From Methanobacterium bryantii (GTDB lineage Archaea > Methanobacteriota > Methanobacteria > Methanobacteriales > Methanobacteriaceae), in NCBI RefSeq assembly GCF_002287175.1, contig NZ_LMVM01000023.1, positions 186,001-250,000 on the forward strand: 64,000 nt of DNA, in the 5' to 3' direction. How positions within the stretch are numbered: the stretch's first letter is position 1; every line of letters starts with the position of its first letter. This document shows positions 37,810 to 48,838 of the stretch, piece by piece. The notes beneath the pieces are model-generated. The model was not told where the DNA came from. It saw only the letters and a program-made list of their open reading frames with translations, and ran no database searches. The position numbers and the translations under genes were made by a program.

Positions 37810-38582
37810 ATGTAATGGTAATGGCAGGTACAAAAGATGCTGCAAATATCATAAAAAAGTTAAGCAGTACAAAAAAGTTCAATATACTTGCCACAACCAC
37901 CACACATTATGGTGCAGACATTGCAAAAGCAGCAGGTGCAGATGAAATAATTTCTAAAGGGCTTACCCTGGAAGAACTGGTTGAAGTAATTAAAACAAAT
38001 GATATAAACATTTTAATAGATGCTACCCACCCATTTGCTGCAATTGCAACCCATAATGCTATAAAATCTTCAAAGATAACTGGAATCAAATATTTAAGGT
38101 TTGAAAGGCCATTAGAAGATTTAAAAGAGAATGATCTGATTCATGAAACGTCTTCATTTGAAGAAGCCGCATTAAAAGCAGCAGAACTAACTAAAGACAG
38201 AGTTTTGCACCTTGCAGGGGTTTCAACATTGAACCCCATAATCAAAAAAATTGATTCTTCACGATTATTTGCAAGGGTACTTCCCTCAGTCGATTCCATC
38301 CAGAAATGCATTGACCTGGGAATAAAACAGGGAAATATAATCGCAATGCAGGGCGTATTCTCAAAAAAATTCAATAAAATATTGTTTGAGGAATATAACA
38401 TATCTCTCATCATAACAAAAGAAAGTGGAGAAACAGGTGGAACTCTATCAAAAATAAGTGCTGCTGTTGAACTTGGGCTTGACGTAATATTGGTTACCCG
38501 CCCAGAAGTTGCAGAACTTGAAAATAACGATATTTTTACAGATCTAAATGAAATAGTTGATTTTATGTTAAAAATTACATAA
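37806..38582 (+). CDS. cobK: Cobalt-precorrin-6A reductase (CbiJ/CobK)
   Basis: Reduces the corrin ring in the anaerobic cobamide pathway, NAD(P)H-dependent. The 258-residue protein has MVMAGTKDAANIIKKL at the start, DATHPFAAIATHNA (about 75-88, family signature), YLRFERP and TKESGETGGTLSKISAA. Its ATG overlaps the stop of the P-type ATPase (ATGA), so the two are translated together. No other corrin gene is in the window. Confidence 0.92.
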   Translation: MNVMVMAGTKDAANIIKKLSSTKKFNILATTTTHYGADIAKAAGADEIISKGLTLEELVEVIKTNDINILIDATHPFAAIATHNAIKSSKITGIKYLRFERPLEDLKENDLIHETSSFEEAALKAAELTKDRVLHLAGVSTLNPIIKKIDSSRLFARVLPSVDSIQKCIDLGIKQGNIIAMQGVFSKKFNKILFEEYNISLIITKESGETGGTLSKISAAVELGLDVILVTRPEVAELENNDIFTDLNEIVDFMLKIT

Positions 38583-38804
38583 ATCATTATTTAAATTCTT
38601 TAAAAACATCCAGATAATTTTAACTTTATTTTTTAAATTATTTCTATCCATATTTCCAATTTAACTGTTTTTAACACTAGTCGCTTCACTTTAGGACTAA
38701 TTACAATATTGGAAATACAATATGCTAACCATAACCATACCAAAAGATAGTTGATATATATAGCATACGTTCAAATAAGATCAACTCAACGATGAGGTGT
38801 TTTT

Positions 38805-39551
38805 ATGGATAATCAGGATTATGTTTTACTTGCATCTATTTTTACAATAGGCCTACTTATTGGCCTTGCAATTAATGGAGGCACCTCCTATTTTACGGAT
38901 ACTCTCACAGTGACCGATGATCTCAACCAGACTTATACAAATGCCATCGATGACGCTATGAGCGCAGATGATAACGAAATCAGCACAAATCTCACCCCCA
39001 TTACTGAAGATAATTCCAATTTAACCTGGCAAGGAAATAGCAGTGATAAAAGAGTTTTAGTTGTTTTATGGACAACACATAAATCCAGCTATCCTGTCGG
39101 AGGAAATATAACTACATACTGGGGTGAAACATGGGTTACAGTTGTTCCTGAGATAAAAAACTTCTTTAAATCCCATTCAATTTCCGAGCAGTACCTCCAG
39201 TTAAGAGTGGCACAGCTTTTAGGTTTACCTCCAGATTCAAAGGATGATTACTTTGTAGAGGTTTGGGTAAATCCAAAAGACCTTTTTAGACCAACGCCCG
39301 ATAATGAAATAAATGATACAACTGCACAACTGGACTTCCCAAGCTCGGTCAATCCGGCATATGAGAAATGGTTCGATGAAAATATAATATTTTCATATTT
39401 TCCTAAAGAGTATCCATGGACACGGTTAGGATATACATACGATTGGGGTAACCCAAATTCCCATGTAGGACTAAGCGAGTTCGTGATAAAAAATAATTCA
39501 AATATCGCAGTTAAATCAGTGCAGACAACAAAGGAGTATCTTGCTTCTTAA
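38805..39551 (+). CDS. Membrane-anchored extracytoplasmic protein, 248 aa, unknown
   Basis: I do not recognise the family. One N-terminal hydrophobic helix (YVLLASIFTIGLLIGLAI, about residue 6-23) is followed by an acidic, Asn/Asp/Thr-rich linker and a folded domain from about residue 83 (VLVVLWTTHKSSYPVGGNIT to VKSVQTTKEYL) with many aromatics (WGETWVTVVPEI, YPWTRLGYTYDWG). Three or more N-x-S/T sequons suggest a glycosylated surface protein. GAGGTG precedes the ATG. It stands alone between cobK and a flavodoxin. Confidence 0.7.
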   Translation: MDNQDYVLLASIFTIGLLIGLAINGGTSYFTDTLTVTDDLNQTYTNAIDDAMSADDNEISTNLTPITEDNSNLTWQGNSSDKRVLVVLWTTHKSSYPVGGNITTYWGETWVTVVPEIKNFFKSHSISEQYLQLRVAQLLGLPPDSKDDYFVEVWVNPKDLFRPTPDNEINDTTAQLDFPSSVNPAYEKWFDENIIFSYFPKEYPWTRLGYTYDWGNPNSHVGLSEFVIKNNSNIAVKSVQTTKEYLAS

Positions 39552-39787
39552 ACCATTTCATTTTTTTATTTTTTTTATAAATAAACATCCCCCTTTATAC
39601 ATATAAAGTGCCCATTATCCATATTTTATATCAAATAAATATATTATATGGTTTTAAAGCTCTAAAAATGTTTTTAAGATATAAACTTTGCCTTTATAAT
39701 AAAATAATTTATTTATTACAAAAAAGACATAATTATATTAGTTATATAAAAATATGTTGGAATTAAAACATAAATGGAGTTGTAAAC

Positions 39788-40264
39788 TTGAAATCAATAG
39801 TTCTGTATTATTCAAGAACTGGAAAGACTGCTGCAACTGCAAAAGTCATTGCAGATAAACTATCCTCTGAAATAATTGAAGTTAAAGATATTAAAGGTAG
39901 AAAAGGATTTATAGGTTATATAAAAGCTGCCCTTGATGCACGAGGCATGAAAACAACACCTATCGAACCAAATACTATAAATATTGCAGACTATGATACC
40001 ATCTGTCTTGGAACACCAGTATGGGCTGGAAAACCAGCTCCTGCAATAAATACCATTATAAAAAACATGGAAATTAGAGGAAAAGATATTATTCTATTTA
40101 TAACTCTTGGGGGAAACAACTACAAAGATGCACTCAACTCAATGAGCAAAGAAGTTGAAGCAGAAGGAGGTAATGTAATTAAGACAATTGCAGTAATAAA
40201 AAGCGGTAATAAAACTGAAGCAGATATTGCAAATGAAATAAATAAAATAGATCTTAATATTTAA
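39788..40264 (+). CDS. Flavodoxin-family protein
   Basis: The 158-residue protein has the flavodoxin FMN phosphate loop YYSRTGKTAATAK (about 7-19) and later loops CLGTPVWAGKPAPAI (about 78-92) and FITLGGNNY. Probably an electron carrier or FMN-dependent reductase in the cytoplasm. Start is TTG 39788 with GGAGTT upstream. No redox partner gene lies beside it. Confidence 0.88.
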   Translation: MKSIVLYYSRTGKTAATAKVIADKLSSEIIEVKDIKGRKGFIGYIKAALDARGMKTTPIEPNTINIADYDTICLGTPVWAGKPAPAINTIIKNMEIRGKDIILFITLGGNNYKDALNSMSKEVEAEGGNVIKTIAVIKSGNKTEADIANEINKIDLNI

Positions 40265-40489
40265 TCCATTTCAAAAGTAACCGGTAGTTCCATTCCCATG
40301 CCCTATTTTTAATTAGCAATTTTATAAAATTAATACTTATTTTAAAATATTTATGTATTTTTGTTTAAATATAAACTGTTTTTAAAATTCAACACAATTT
40401 CGTACATTACAAACTATTTTAAATGAGTAAAAACAATTAGAAACATACAAACCAAATTAATACAAACATAATTACAATTAGGTGTATAA

Positions 40490-41269
40490 ATGGCCCCAGA
40501 AGATATTTTTGAACTCTATGAAGAAATAAAGGATGATTTAAAATTTATCACATCCTCAGATATTCGGGCGAAAATAATCATAAGCTTAAAAGAAGGGCCA
40601 AAAAAGCTGGGTGATCTAAAGGATGAAGTTCATATGAGATCCTCTTCTATTTTACACAGCATGAGCCAGTTAGAAACTAAAAATCTTATAACCCGCGAAT
40701 TTCAAAGTTACTCATTATCACAGACCGGTGAAATGGCGGCAACAGTCATTATAGATATGGTAAATTCATTCTCTTTAATTAAAGAAAATGAAAATTTCTG
40801 GTTGAAGCACAACATAAACGAAATTCCAGAAAAATTGATGGAGAAAATTGACCATTTAAACAATTTTAAAGTTATAACCTCCCCCAATTCTGAGCAATTC
40901 CTATTTAAAGAACTTCTTTTGCATTCTAAAGTCATAAAAGGCATTATTTCCCCTTTAATTATTTATGATGAACTTGAAGTAGTAAATAAAAAAGAAAATG
41001 TACACATTATTTTAGCTAATAATACCTCAAATGATATCATTGAAGAATTAAAGTTCCGAAACATATCCATAACTGAAAATATTAAACTATGGGAAATAAA
41101 AGATAATTTAAAATTAATTTTAATCGTTGCAGACAACTTCATGCTGTTGAATTTACCTCAAGAAGAGGATTCTATCAGTTATTTAGTGAGTGAAACTGAA
41201 GAATCAATTGAATGGGGAAATAAATTATTTAATCACTATCTTAGCCAAGCTGAAGAATTGAATATTTAA
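40490..41269 (+). CDS. Winged-helix transcriptional regulator, FilR1/DUF1724 type
   Basis: The 259-residue protein has an N-terminal winged helix (about 20-85: SSDIRAKIIISLKEGPKKLGDL, then RSSSILHSMSQLETKNLITRE) and a C-terminal domain resembling the methanogen FilR1/DUF1724 effector region (ISPLIIYDELEVVNKKENVHIIL). Such proteins regulate transcription in methanogens; ligand and targets are unknown. AGGTGTA precedes the ATG. It is followed at once by palindrome array 4. Confidence 0.85.
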   Translation: MAPEDIFELYEEIKDDLKFITSSDIRAKIIISLKEGPKKLGDLKDEVHMRSSSILHSMSQLETKNLITREFQSYSLSQTGEMAATVIIDMVNSFSLIKENENFWLKHNINEIPEKLMEKIDHLNNFKVITSPNSEQFLFKELLLHSKVIKGIISPLIIYDELEVVNKKENVHIILANNTSNDIIEELKFRNISITENIKLWEIKDNLKLILIVADNFMLLNLPQEEDSISYLVSETEESIEWGNKLFNHYLSQAEELNI

Positions 41270-41271
41270 TT

Positions 41272-42017
41272 TATAGTGAATAACATGTGAAAATTCCCCC
41301 AAAATCCTCAAAAATCTAGATTTTTGGGCCCTCGAAATTCATAGAATTTCGGGGCATGTAAAAACATTCGGTTTTTACGGTTGTGAAGCTTGCTTCACAA
41401 ACACCGAAAATTTATATAAAAATTTTCGAGTGTTCAGAAAATCTCAAGGAGATTTTCTTCAACCTCAAAAAATTCATAGAATTTTTTGGGACATTCAAAC
41501 GCAAAGCGTTTGAGCATGTAAAAAATCTCCGATTTTTTACGGTTGCAAATTTTCAATTTGCAAACATTGGAAATCAAAGATTTCCAAAGGTTAGAAAATA
41601 CTGCGTATTTTCTAAAAATCAATGATTTTTTGGGGCATGCAAACATGTATTGTTTGTTAGCCGTCGAAAAATCGCGGATTTTTCGGGCTGCAAAATTAGA
41701 AATTTTGCAAGCTGTCAAAAATCGAAGATTTTTGACGCCTGCAAAAACCTTTGTTTTTGCGGCCGAGGAAATAAATTTCCTCCGGCATGTAAAAATCTGC
41801 GATTTTTACGGTTGCGAATTGAAAATTCGCAAACATAGAAAAATGCATGGCATGCAAACACTTTGTGTTTGCTGTTACAAAATCATAGATTTTGTAAACA
41901 TTTTTCTCCAGCTTCGTTTCTGTAAACATAACTTATTAAGTTTATATTAACAAGTTTTAAAACACTTAAACAATTTTTTTTATAAATTAATAATTCAACA
42001 TTTGGTTATTTACTATA
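41272..42017. repeat. Palindrome array 4 (largest), inside an inverted-repeat element
   Basis: About 23 palindromes in 630 bp, bounded by TATAGTGAATAAC (41272-41284) and GTTATTTACTATA (42005-42017), the same ends as array 1. Typical units: 41714-41736 (arms GTCAAAAATC/GATTTTTGAC, loop GAA), 41789-41809 (GTAAAAATC/GATTTTTAC, loop TGC), 41875-41897 (TTACAAAATC/GATTTTGTAA, loop ATA). The module TGTTT-hairpin-AACC-hairpin-CATG occurs three times in the reverse sense (about 41354-41402, 41515-41567, 41785-41836). The right 90 bp (41922-42017) match the array-free element at 61.0 kb. Open frames here (for example 41383-41625) are by-products of the repeats. Confidence 0.9.
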
Positions 42018-42023
42018 AATCTA

Positions 42024-43238
42024 TTATCTACTTTCTAAAAGGATAACTTCAACTTCAACTCCTTCTGGAACCAGTTCCACATTTTTATTAATTTCAAAGT
42101 ATCCATCAGCCTCTGCAATAGCTGTTATTGCACCAGAATCTTTTAGTATAGGACTTGCCATCTCATTTTCTATTTTAACAAGAACATATTGATGTCTTCC
42201 CCTTGATGAATGGTATCTTCTGGATAATTTAAGTCTTAAAACATCTGATTTTCGACGACTTACAGAAGCCATTTTTCGCAGGAATGGAGCTACAAGAACA
42301 TGGAAGATAGTTAAAGCTGCTGCAGGATAACCAGGAAGTCCAAAAACCGGTTTATTATTAATTTTACCAACTATTGTAGGTTTACCCGGCTTTACAGCGA
42401 TCCCATGAACAAAAACTTCACCAATATCATCCAAAACCAATTTAAGTACATCCCCAGCACCTGCTGAAGTCCCACCCGAAGTTATTATTACATCTGCATC
42501 TAAATGCTGTTCTATATGAGTTCTGATATCATCATAATCATCTTTTGCAACTCCAGAATATACGGGAGTACATCCACAGGACTTCACTGCATTTGCAATA
42601 GTTTGAGAGTTTATATCATATATCTTCCCATATTCCAGCGTTTCATCATAGCTTATTATTTCATTTCCGGTTGATATCACTGCAACTTTAGGTTTCTTAA
42701 AAACAGGCACTTCCCCCATCCCTATAGCGCCTAAAACTCCAATTTTATCATGAGTAAGTAGGGTGCCTGAAGCTAAAAGAAAATCTCCTTCAGATACATC
42801 AGAACCCTTAGATGCTATCCATTGTTTAATAGCTGCGCTTTTATGTATATGTACATGTCCATCTACTTTTTCTGTAAATTCTACCATTATCACAGCATCT
42901 GCACCCTCGGGAACTGGAGCCCCCGTACCTACCTCAATACAGGTCCCTTTTTCAACTTTTTTCTCTGGTTTATCTCCAGCCCCAATAGCATCGATTAATT
43001 TTAAAGTTACAGGTTTATCTTCAGAAGCCCCAAATGTATCCTCTGCTTTAACTGCATATCCATCTCGTGATACCCGGTTAAACGGCGGAAGATCAATTGT
43101 AGCGTGCACATTTTCTGCCAGCACTCTCAGATATGCATCCGTTAGGTGTACTGTTTCAATTTCCCTTTTAATCTCTATATTTTCTATGATGCCCTTTACG
43201 TCTTCCGAATCAATTATTTTTAAAAACTCTGTTCCCAT
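42024..43238 (-). CDS. moeA: Molybdopterin molybdenumtransferase MoeA
   Basis: Inserts molybdate, or tungstate, into adenylylated molybdopterin; needed for formylmethanofuran dehydrogenase in methanogens. The 404-residue protein has the MoeA domains with NRVSRDGYAVKAED near residue 65, GTGAPVPEGADAV, the MPT-binding ITSGGTSAGAGDV (about 245-257) and PGKPTIVG. ATG 43238 is chosen, with GTGAT upstream; the TTG at 43253 would add five residues. It converges on the FilR1-like gene with array 4 between. Confidence 0.95.
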   Translation of the reverse strand: MGTEFLKIIDSEDVKGIIENIEIKREIETVHLTDAYLRVLAENVHATIDLPPFNRVSRDGYAVKAEDTFGASEDKPVTLKLIDAIGAGDKPEKKVEKGTCIEVGTGAPVPEGADAVIMVEFTEKVDGHVHIHKSAAIKQWIASKGSDVSEGDFLLASGTLLTHDKIGVLGAIGMGEVPVFKKPKVAVISTGNEIISYDETLEYGKIYDINSQTIANAVKSCGCTPVYSGVAKDDYDDIRTHIEQHLDADVIITSGGTSAGAGDVLKLVLDDIGEVFVHGIAVKPGKPTIVGKINNKPVFGLPGYPAAALTIFHVLVAPFLRKMASVSRRKSDVLRLKLSRRYHSSRGRHQYVLVKIENEMASPILKDSGAITAIAEADGYFEINKNVELVPEGVEVEVILLESR

Positions 43239-44045
43239 GTGAATCACTTTCAAGTTAAATCTGTTGATATACTCTCTTTAAAAATTTAAAGATATTTTAT
43301 TAATGATATTAATTTAACATATATCCCATAAAAATTTTCTGAGTTCAATATCTTTAAATCCATATTCCATTTAAATCATTTTCCTGATTATATCTAATTA
43401 AAAATATTTAAAAAAACATTATATTAAGGGTTTCAACTTATAATTTTAATAAATATTTCTCATTTAAACTAAATACGACATTTTCAGAATTAATTATTTT
43501 TAATGGAGTTTCATTTAACCACTTTGTTAAATCAAAGAACATATTCTGATTTAAAATATATTACTTGATCCTAAATTTAATTAATTTTAATATTTATCAG
43601 TTGCCACTTCAATTTAAATAAAATAATGATAAAAATTATTGTTTAGATGTATATGGTATTCATTTTATACAATGCATTAATCAATTATTTAGATTTTCTA
43701 TAAAAAACGATCAAAATTTGATATGAAAATAGTTTTCATTTCAATAATTTTAATAGACCATTTTATATACTATAATACACATATAACTTATAGCAGGAAA
43801 TAGATGATTATTTTACTAATAAGATTGCTTAATTTATCAAAAAATACCTGATAAACATTCAATTTCACTATTGATTGTATAAAACATGACTATTTAAAAA
43901 TCTGAGGTTTTTAGACTCGTAAAGCCATGATTGCCAGGTTAATCAAAAAGGTAATTAAACAATATAATTAGTATTTATACATTGTTCATCTTATTTATTA
44001 TGTATTATAAAAATTAGAAAATATTTCAACTAAGGAGGAGAGTAT
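43239..44045. other. 807-bp gap without a gene
   Basis: The longest unexplained gap apart from the arrays. It is very AT-rich with stops in all frames. A single palindrome with arms ATGAAAA/TTTTCAT lies near 43720. TATA-like GTATTTATAC near 43972 may drive the aIF1A gene. No RNA gene is supported. Confidence 0.45.
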
Positions 44046-44357
44046 TTGAATAGAGGCAGAGGACGTGGACATGATACACAACAGGTTAGAAGAGTAAGGT
44101 CTCCAAGAAAAGGAGAAATACCAGGTGTTGTTGAACAGATATTAGGTCACGGAAAATTAAAAGTCAGATGTGCTGATGGAAAAATAAGGCTTTCCAGAAT
44201 ACCTGGAAAAATGAAAAAGAGGATATGGATAAGGGAAGGAGATGTAGTTCTTGTTAAACCATGGGACTTCCAAAGTGACGAAAAAGCAGACGTCATATGG
44301 AGATATACAAGAACAGAAGCAAACTGGCTTGAACGTAGGGGTTATCTTAACTTATAA
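44046..44357 (+). CDS. eif1A: Translation initiation factor aIF1A
   Basis: OB-fold factor that binds the ribosomal A site during initiation. The 103-residue protein has the basic N-terminus (NRGRGRGHDTQQVRRVRSP), the OB core (GVVEQILGHGKLKVRCADGK) and a short tail WLERRGYLNL. Start is TTG 44046 with GGAGGAG upstream. It begins a plus-strand run of information-processing genes. Confidence 0.95.
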   Translation: MNRGRGRGHDTQQVRRVRSPRKGEIPGVVEQILGHGKLKVRCADGKIRLSRIPGKMKKRIWIREGDVVLVKPWDFQSDEKADVIWRYTRTEANWLERRGYLNL

Positions 44358-44448
44358 TCTCTAATACATTTTAATTCATAATTTAGCGATCATTTAATGC
44401 TTCATTTTAATTTTATAGTAAACAGCTAAAAAGTATTTGTGGGGCCAA

Positions 44449-45225
44449 ATGGATTCTAAAATATCAAAAGCAGATGACATTTTACAGAAAATGTTATCTG
44501 AAAAAAGACTTAAGAGCGTTGAGGATAAGCGCGTTGGAAGCGAAGTATTTGACACAATAACCCTTAAAACACTTTACAAACTCGCAAATGATGGGTATAT
44601 TCACAGGTTAAATGGAGCAATAAGCACTGGAAAAGAAGCCAATGTCTTTACAGGTATAGATAAAAATGATAATTTTGTAGCTGTTAAAATTTACAGAGTT
44701 ACCACATCTGATTTTAAAAAAATGCAGACATACATCCAGGGAGATCCCCGATTCCGCATAAGAACTACAAATAAACGCCAGCTTATAAATGCGTGGGTTA
44801 ATAAAGAATTTAGAAATCTTCAAAGGGCTGATGAAGCTGGAGTTAAAGTACCAAAACCAATTGTAGCTAAAAACAACATACTCGTAATGGAGTATATTGG
44901 AGATGAAGAAGGAGATGCAGCGCTCCCAATGAGACATTCCGATATTAAAAACCCTGAAGAACTGCTAAATAAAGTAATCAATAATATGAAACTTTTATAC
45001 ACAAAAGCAGGGCTTGTACATGGAGATCTTTCAAGTTACAACATTTTAATTCAAGATAATGAACCCGTAATTATTGATATATCTCAAGGAATGACCAAGG
45101 ATCATCCAATTGCTGAAGAGCTTTTAAATAGAGATATAGAAAATATTACTAAAGATTTTAAGAAATTAGGCGTTAAAATATCTGCAAAAGAAATTAGAAG
45201 CGAAATTATAGATTTAAAATCATAA
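44449..45225 (+). CDS. rio1: Rio1-type atypical serine kinase
   Basis: Acts as kinase/ATPase in late 30S ribosomal subunit maturation. The 258-residue protein has STGKEANVFTG (P-loop-like, about 54-64), the catalytic loop LVHGDLSSYNIL (about 195) and the metal-binding IIDISQG, with ISTGKEANV typical for RIO1. ATG 44449 is chosen with GGGG upstream; TTG 44437 is less likely. The aIF1A-Rio1-KH order fits a small-subunit biogenesis unit. Confidence 0.94.
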   Translation: MDSKISKADDILQKMLSEKRLKSVEDKRVGSEVFDTITLKTLYKLANDGYIHRLNGAISTGKEANVFTGIDKNDNFVAVKIYRVTTSDFKKMQTYIQGDPRFRIRTTNKRQLINAWVNKEFRNLQRADEAGVKVPKPIVAKNNILVMEYIGDEEGDAALPMRHSDIKNPEELLNKVINNMKLLYTKAGLVHGDLSSYNILIQDNEPVIIDISQGMTKDHPIAEELLNRDIENITKDFKKLGVKISAKEIRSEIIDLKS

Positions 45226-45261
45226 ATACGCGCGACTAAAATTTATAATTTAAGGTTGAAA

Positions 45262-45365
45262 AAACTGAAAGTTTCCGAACAGTAAAATTATGGATTTTGC
45301 ACAAATCGGAGATTTATATACTATGTTTTGCAACTGCAAAACAGGGTTTTACATTCAAAAATTCA
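45262..45365. repeat. Worn remnant of a palindrome array
   Basis: Three or four imperfect palindromes with the same look as the arrays, for example GTTTTGCA/TGCAAAAC (45324-45341) and AAATC/GATTT with a 3-nt loop near 45304. They lie between rio1 and the KH-protein gene and open a false extension of that gene to 45290. Confidence 0.45.
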
Positions 45366-45379
45366 TAGAGGTGAATAGC

Positions 45380-45946
45380 ATGCCCAACACTGAATATCTT
45401 AAGATCCCAAAAGAAAGAGTAGGGGTCCTAATTGGAAAAGACGGTACTACAAAAGAACATATTGAAAACATGACTAAAACAGAACTGGATATTGAAAGTG
45501 AAACTGGGAGTATCACCATTACCCCAACAGATGAAATGGAAGATCCGTTATCTGTTTGGAAGACCAGATATATTATTAAAGCTATAGGCAGAGGTTTTAG
45601 CCCTGAAACAGCTTTTAAATTACTTGATGATGAATTTATTCTAGATATAATCAATTTGCAGGATTTCGTTGGAAAATCAAAAAAAGCAATACTCAGACAG
45701 AAAGGAAGAATAATCGGTAGAGAAGGAAGAACAAAAGAAATAATTAAAGATATGACCGATGTAGATATTTCTGTATACGGTAAAACAGTGTCCCTAATTG
45801 GAGACATGGAAAGAATACAAATTGCAAAAGAAGCAATTGAAATGATTTTAAATGGTGTAAGACATAAAAGTGTTTACTCATTTTTAGAAAAGAAGAAACA
45901 AGAACTTAAAAGAAAAGAATTTGAGAATATCGTACTCAAAGAATAA
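45380..45946 (+). CDS. KH-domain RNA-binding protein (Dim2/Pno1-like)
   Basis: The 188-residue protein holds two KH domains: the first with VGVLIGKDGTTKEHIENMT (about 13-31), the second with RIIGREGRTKEIIKDMT (about 115-131). Archaeal homologues of Dim2/Pno1 act in 16S rRNA 3'-end maturation together with Rio proteins, which agrees with the neighbour. ATG 45380 follows GAGGTGAATA. A 90-base upstream extension of the frame lies in repeat remnants and is left out. Confidence 0.92.
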   Translation: MPNTEYLKIPKERVGVLIGKDGTTKEHIENMTKTELDIESETGSITITPTDEMEDPLSVWKTRYIIKAIGRGFSPETAFKLLDDEFILDIINLQDFVGKSKKAILRQKGRIIGREGRTKEIIKDMTDVDISVYGKTVSLIGDMERIQIAKEAIEMILNGVRHKSVYSFLEKKKQELKRKEFENIVLKE

Positions 45947-46018
45947 ACTCATCACTCAATTTTTACGATTCAAACAAAAAATAAAAAACCTAAAAAACAC
46001 TAATTAAGGAGGCTAAAT

Positions 46019-47612
46019 TTGGAAACAAACGCGTCTTTGCAAAAAGAAATATCTGCAGAAAGAGAAGCATCAGAAATCTTTGAAGAATTCAAAGAGCTTA
46101 CTCCATCAGAATTTTTCAGAAGAAATAAACAAATGCTCGGTTTTTCTGGTAAAATACGATCACTAACAATAGTTTTCCACGAACTGATCACAAACAGTAT
46201 TGATGCTGCTGAAGAAGCAGGAATTTTGCCAGAAATGGTAATAGATCTTAAAAGGATAGATAAAGATCATTACATTTTACGTCATCAGGATAACGGGCCC
46301 GGTATCCCCGAACCTTTCATCACCAAGGTATTCTGTACCATGTTTGCCGGTTCTAAATTTAGAAATATCCAATCAAGAGGGCAGCAAGGGTTAGGTTGTA
46401 GTGGGTGTGTTTTACTATCACAAATGACCACAGGACAACCTGTTAAAATAAGATCAGGATACAAAGAGGGAAACAAGATCAAAGGAGTGGAAATGACGGT
46501 CAAAATGGACGTCAAAACAAACCAGGGGCTTATATTAGACAGGAAAGAAATTGAATTAGATTCAACTGGTGTGAGCATGGAACTTCACTTTAAAGATGTT
46601 TCCTATTCTCTAAGTGAACAGGGAGCATTTGAATATATAAGAAGAACCATGATTGCAAACCCGCACGCTAAAATCGTGTTTAAAGATCCTACAGGCAGCA
46701 GGTACATCTTTGATAGGGCAACTGATGAAATACCGCCAATGCCAAAAGAAGTACTCCCGCACCCAAAAGGAGTAACAGCTGATGATTTAATCTTCATGGC
46801 AAAGCATACCGATAAAAGACGGTTCAGGAGCATGCTTACAAGTTCCCTTTCAAGAATGTCCAATAAAAGGGTAGACGAACTTGAAGAAATAACTGGAATT
46901 GATTTCAACAAGCGCCCTAAAGACATGAAATGGGAAGAAGCAGAAAAAATCGTTGAACTGTTCCAGTCAATGGACTTCATGGCTCCCCCAACAGCAGGAT
47001 TAATCCCAATAGGTCAAGAACAAGTTGAAAAAGGTATGATAGAAATATTAGAGCCAGAATATGTAAAAACTATAACCAGGAAACCTAAAACATATAAAGG
47101 TGGTGTATCCTTCGTTATAGAAGCAGGACTTGCCTACGGTGGAAAATCAGGAAGAGTTGTGGGTGAGCAGAAAAAGGCAGAAATCATGCGTTTTGCAAAC
47201 AGAGTTCCACTTACATTCGATCAGGGAAGCTGTGGTATAACTGAAGCTTTAAAAAGCATAGATTGGAAGCGTTACGGTATAAGAGACCTTGAAAATGCCC
47301 CAATAACAGTATTTGTAAATATTGTGTCAACCCACGTGCCTTACATGTCTACAGGAAAGCAGAGTGTTGCTCCTGAAGCTGAGATAATGCAGGAAGTAAG
47401 GCAGGCTACAATGAAAATTGCAAGGAGCTTACAAAAGTATCTGAATGCGAAAAGAGCTGCTAAAGAAGAAGCAATGCGTGCCAAGGTATTTGAAACGTTG
47501 GTACCCGTTGTACTCAAAGAAGCTGCAATCCTTGCAGAAAGGGATGTTCCAGAATATATAGAAGTTATGAAAAAAGTCACAAGAAATGCAGGAATTTTAG
47601 GCGGTGCCACTG

Positions 47613-47623
<11 letters not shown>
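46019..47623 (+). CDS. top6B: DNA topoisomerase VI subunit B
   Basis: ATPase subunit of the type IIB topoisomerase. The 534-residue protein has the GHKL ATPase motifs ELITNSIDAAEEAG (N-box), DNGPGIP (G1) and SRGQQGLGCSG (G2), then the H2TH and transducer domains. Length is normal. Start is TTG 46019 with GGAGG 6 bases upstream. Its 3' end overlaps top6A, so the subunits are made together. Confidence 0.97.
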
Positions 47624-48668
<1,045 letters not shown>

Positions 48669-48673
48669 AGTTT

Positions 48674-48724
48674 TAGAAGATTTCTTCTAGGGTAAGGAAA
48701 CTAAGAAGTTTCCTATTTTTTTTA
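48674..48724 (+). terminator. Double-hairpin terminator after top6A
   Basis: Two stems follow the top6A stop: TAGAAGA/TCTTCTA (48674-48689) and AGGAAACT/AGTTTCCT with a 4-nt loop (48695-48714), the second followed by ATTTTTTTTAC. It is the clearest terminator in the window and likely ends the aIF1A to top6A run. Confidence 0.75.
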
Positions 48725-48838
48725 CTTTTTAAATAAATTACTTCATAGAGTAGAATAGTAAATTAACCAAAAATAATAAATAAGATTTCAACTCAATTAT
48801 TTTAATTCTACTTATAAAAAATTCAACTGTTGATAAAT

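Noticed and set aside
41383..41950. Overlapping open frames in array 4 as genes
   Set aside because: The frames are open only because the repeats are A/T-patterned; frames on both strands have similar length, with no ribosome binding site and no recognisable domain.
41272..42017. CRISPR array
   Set aside because: No identical direct repeats of 24-37 bp with unique spacers and no cas genes nearby. The palindromic parts are the variable ones here.
43555..43575. Shared TTGATCCTAAATTT with 10569-10582 near array 1
   Set aside because: The 14-base match has no similarity on either side; not enough to call a repeat.
43860..43980. C/D-box or other small RNA before aIF1A
   Set aside because: I could not find paired C (RTGATGA) and D (CTGA) boxes at proper spacing.
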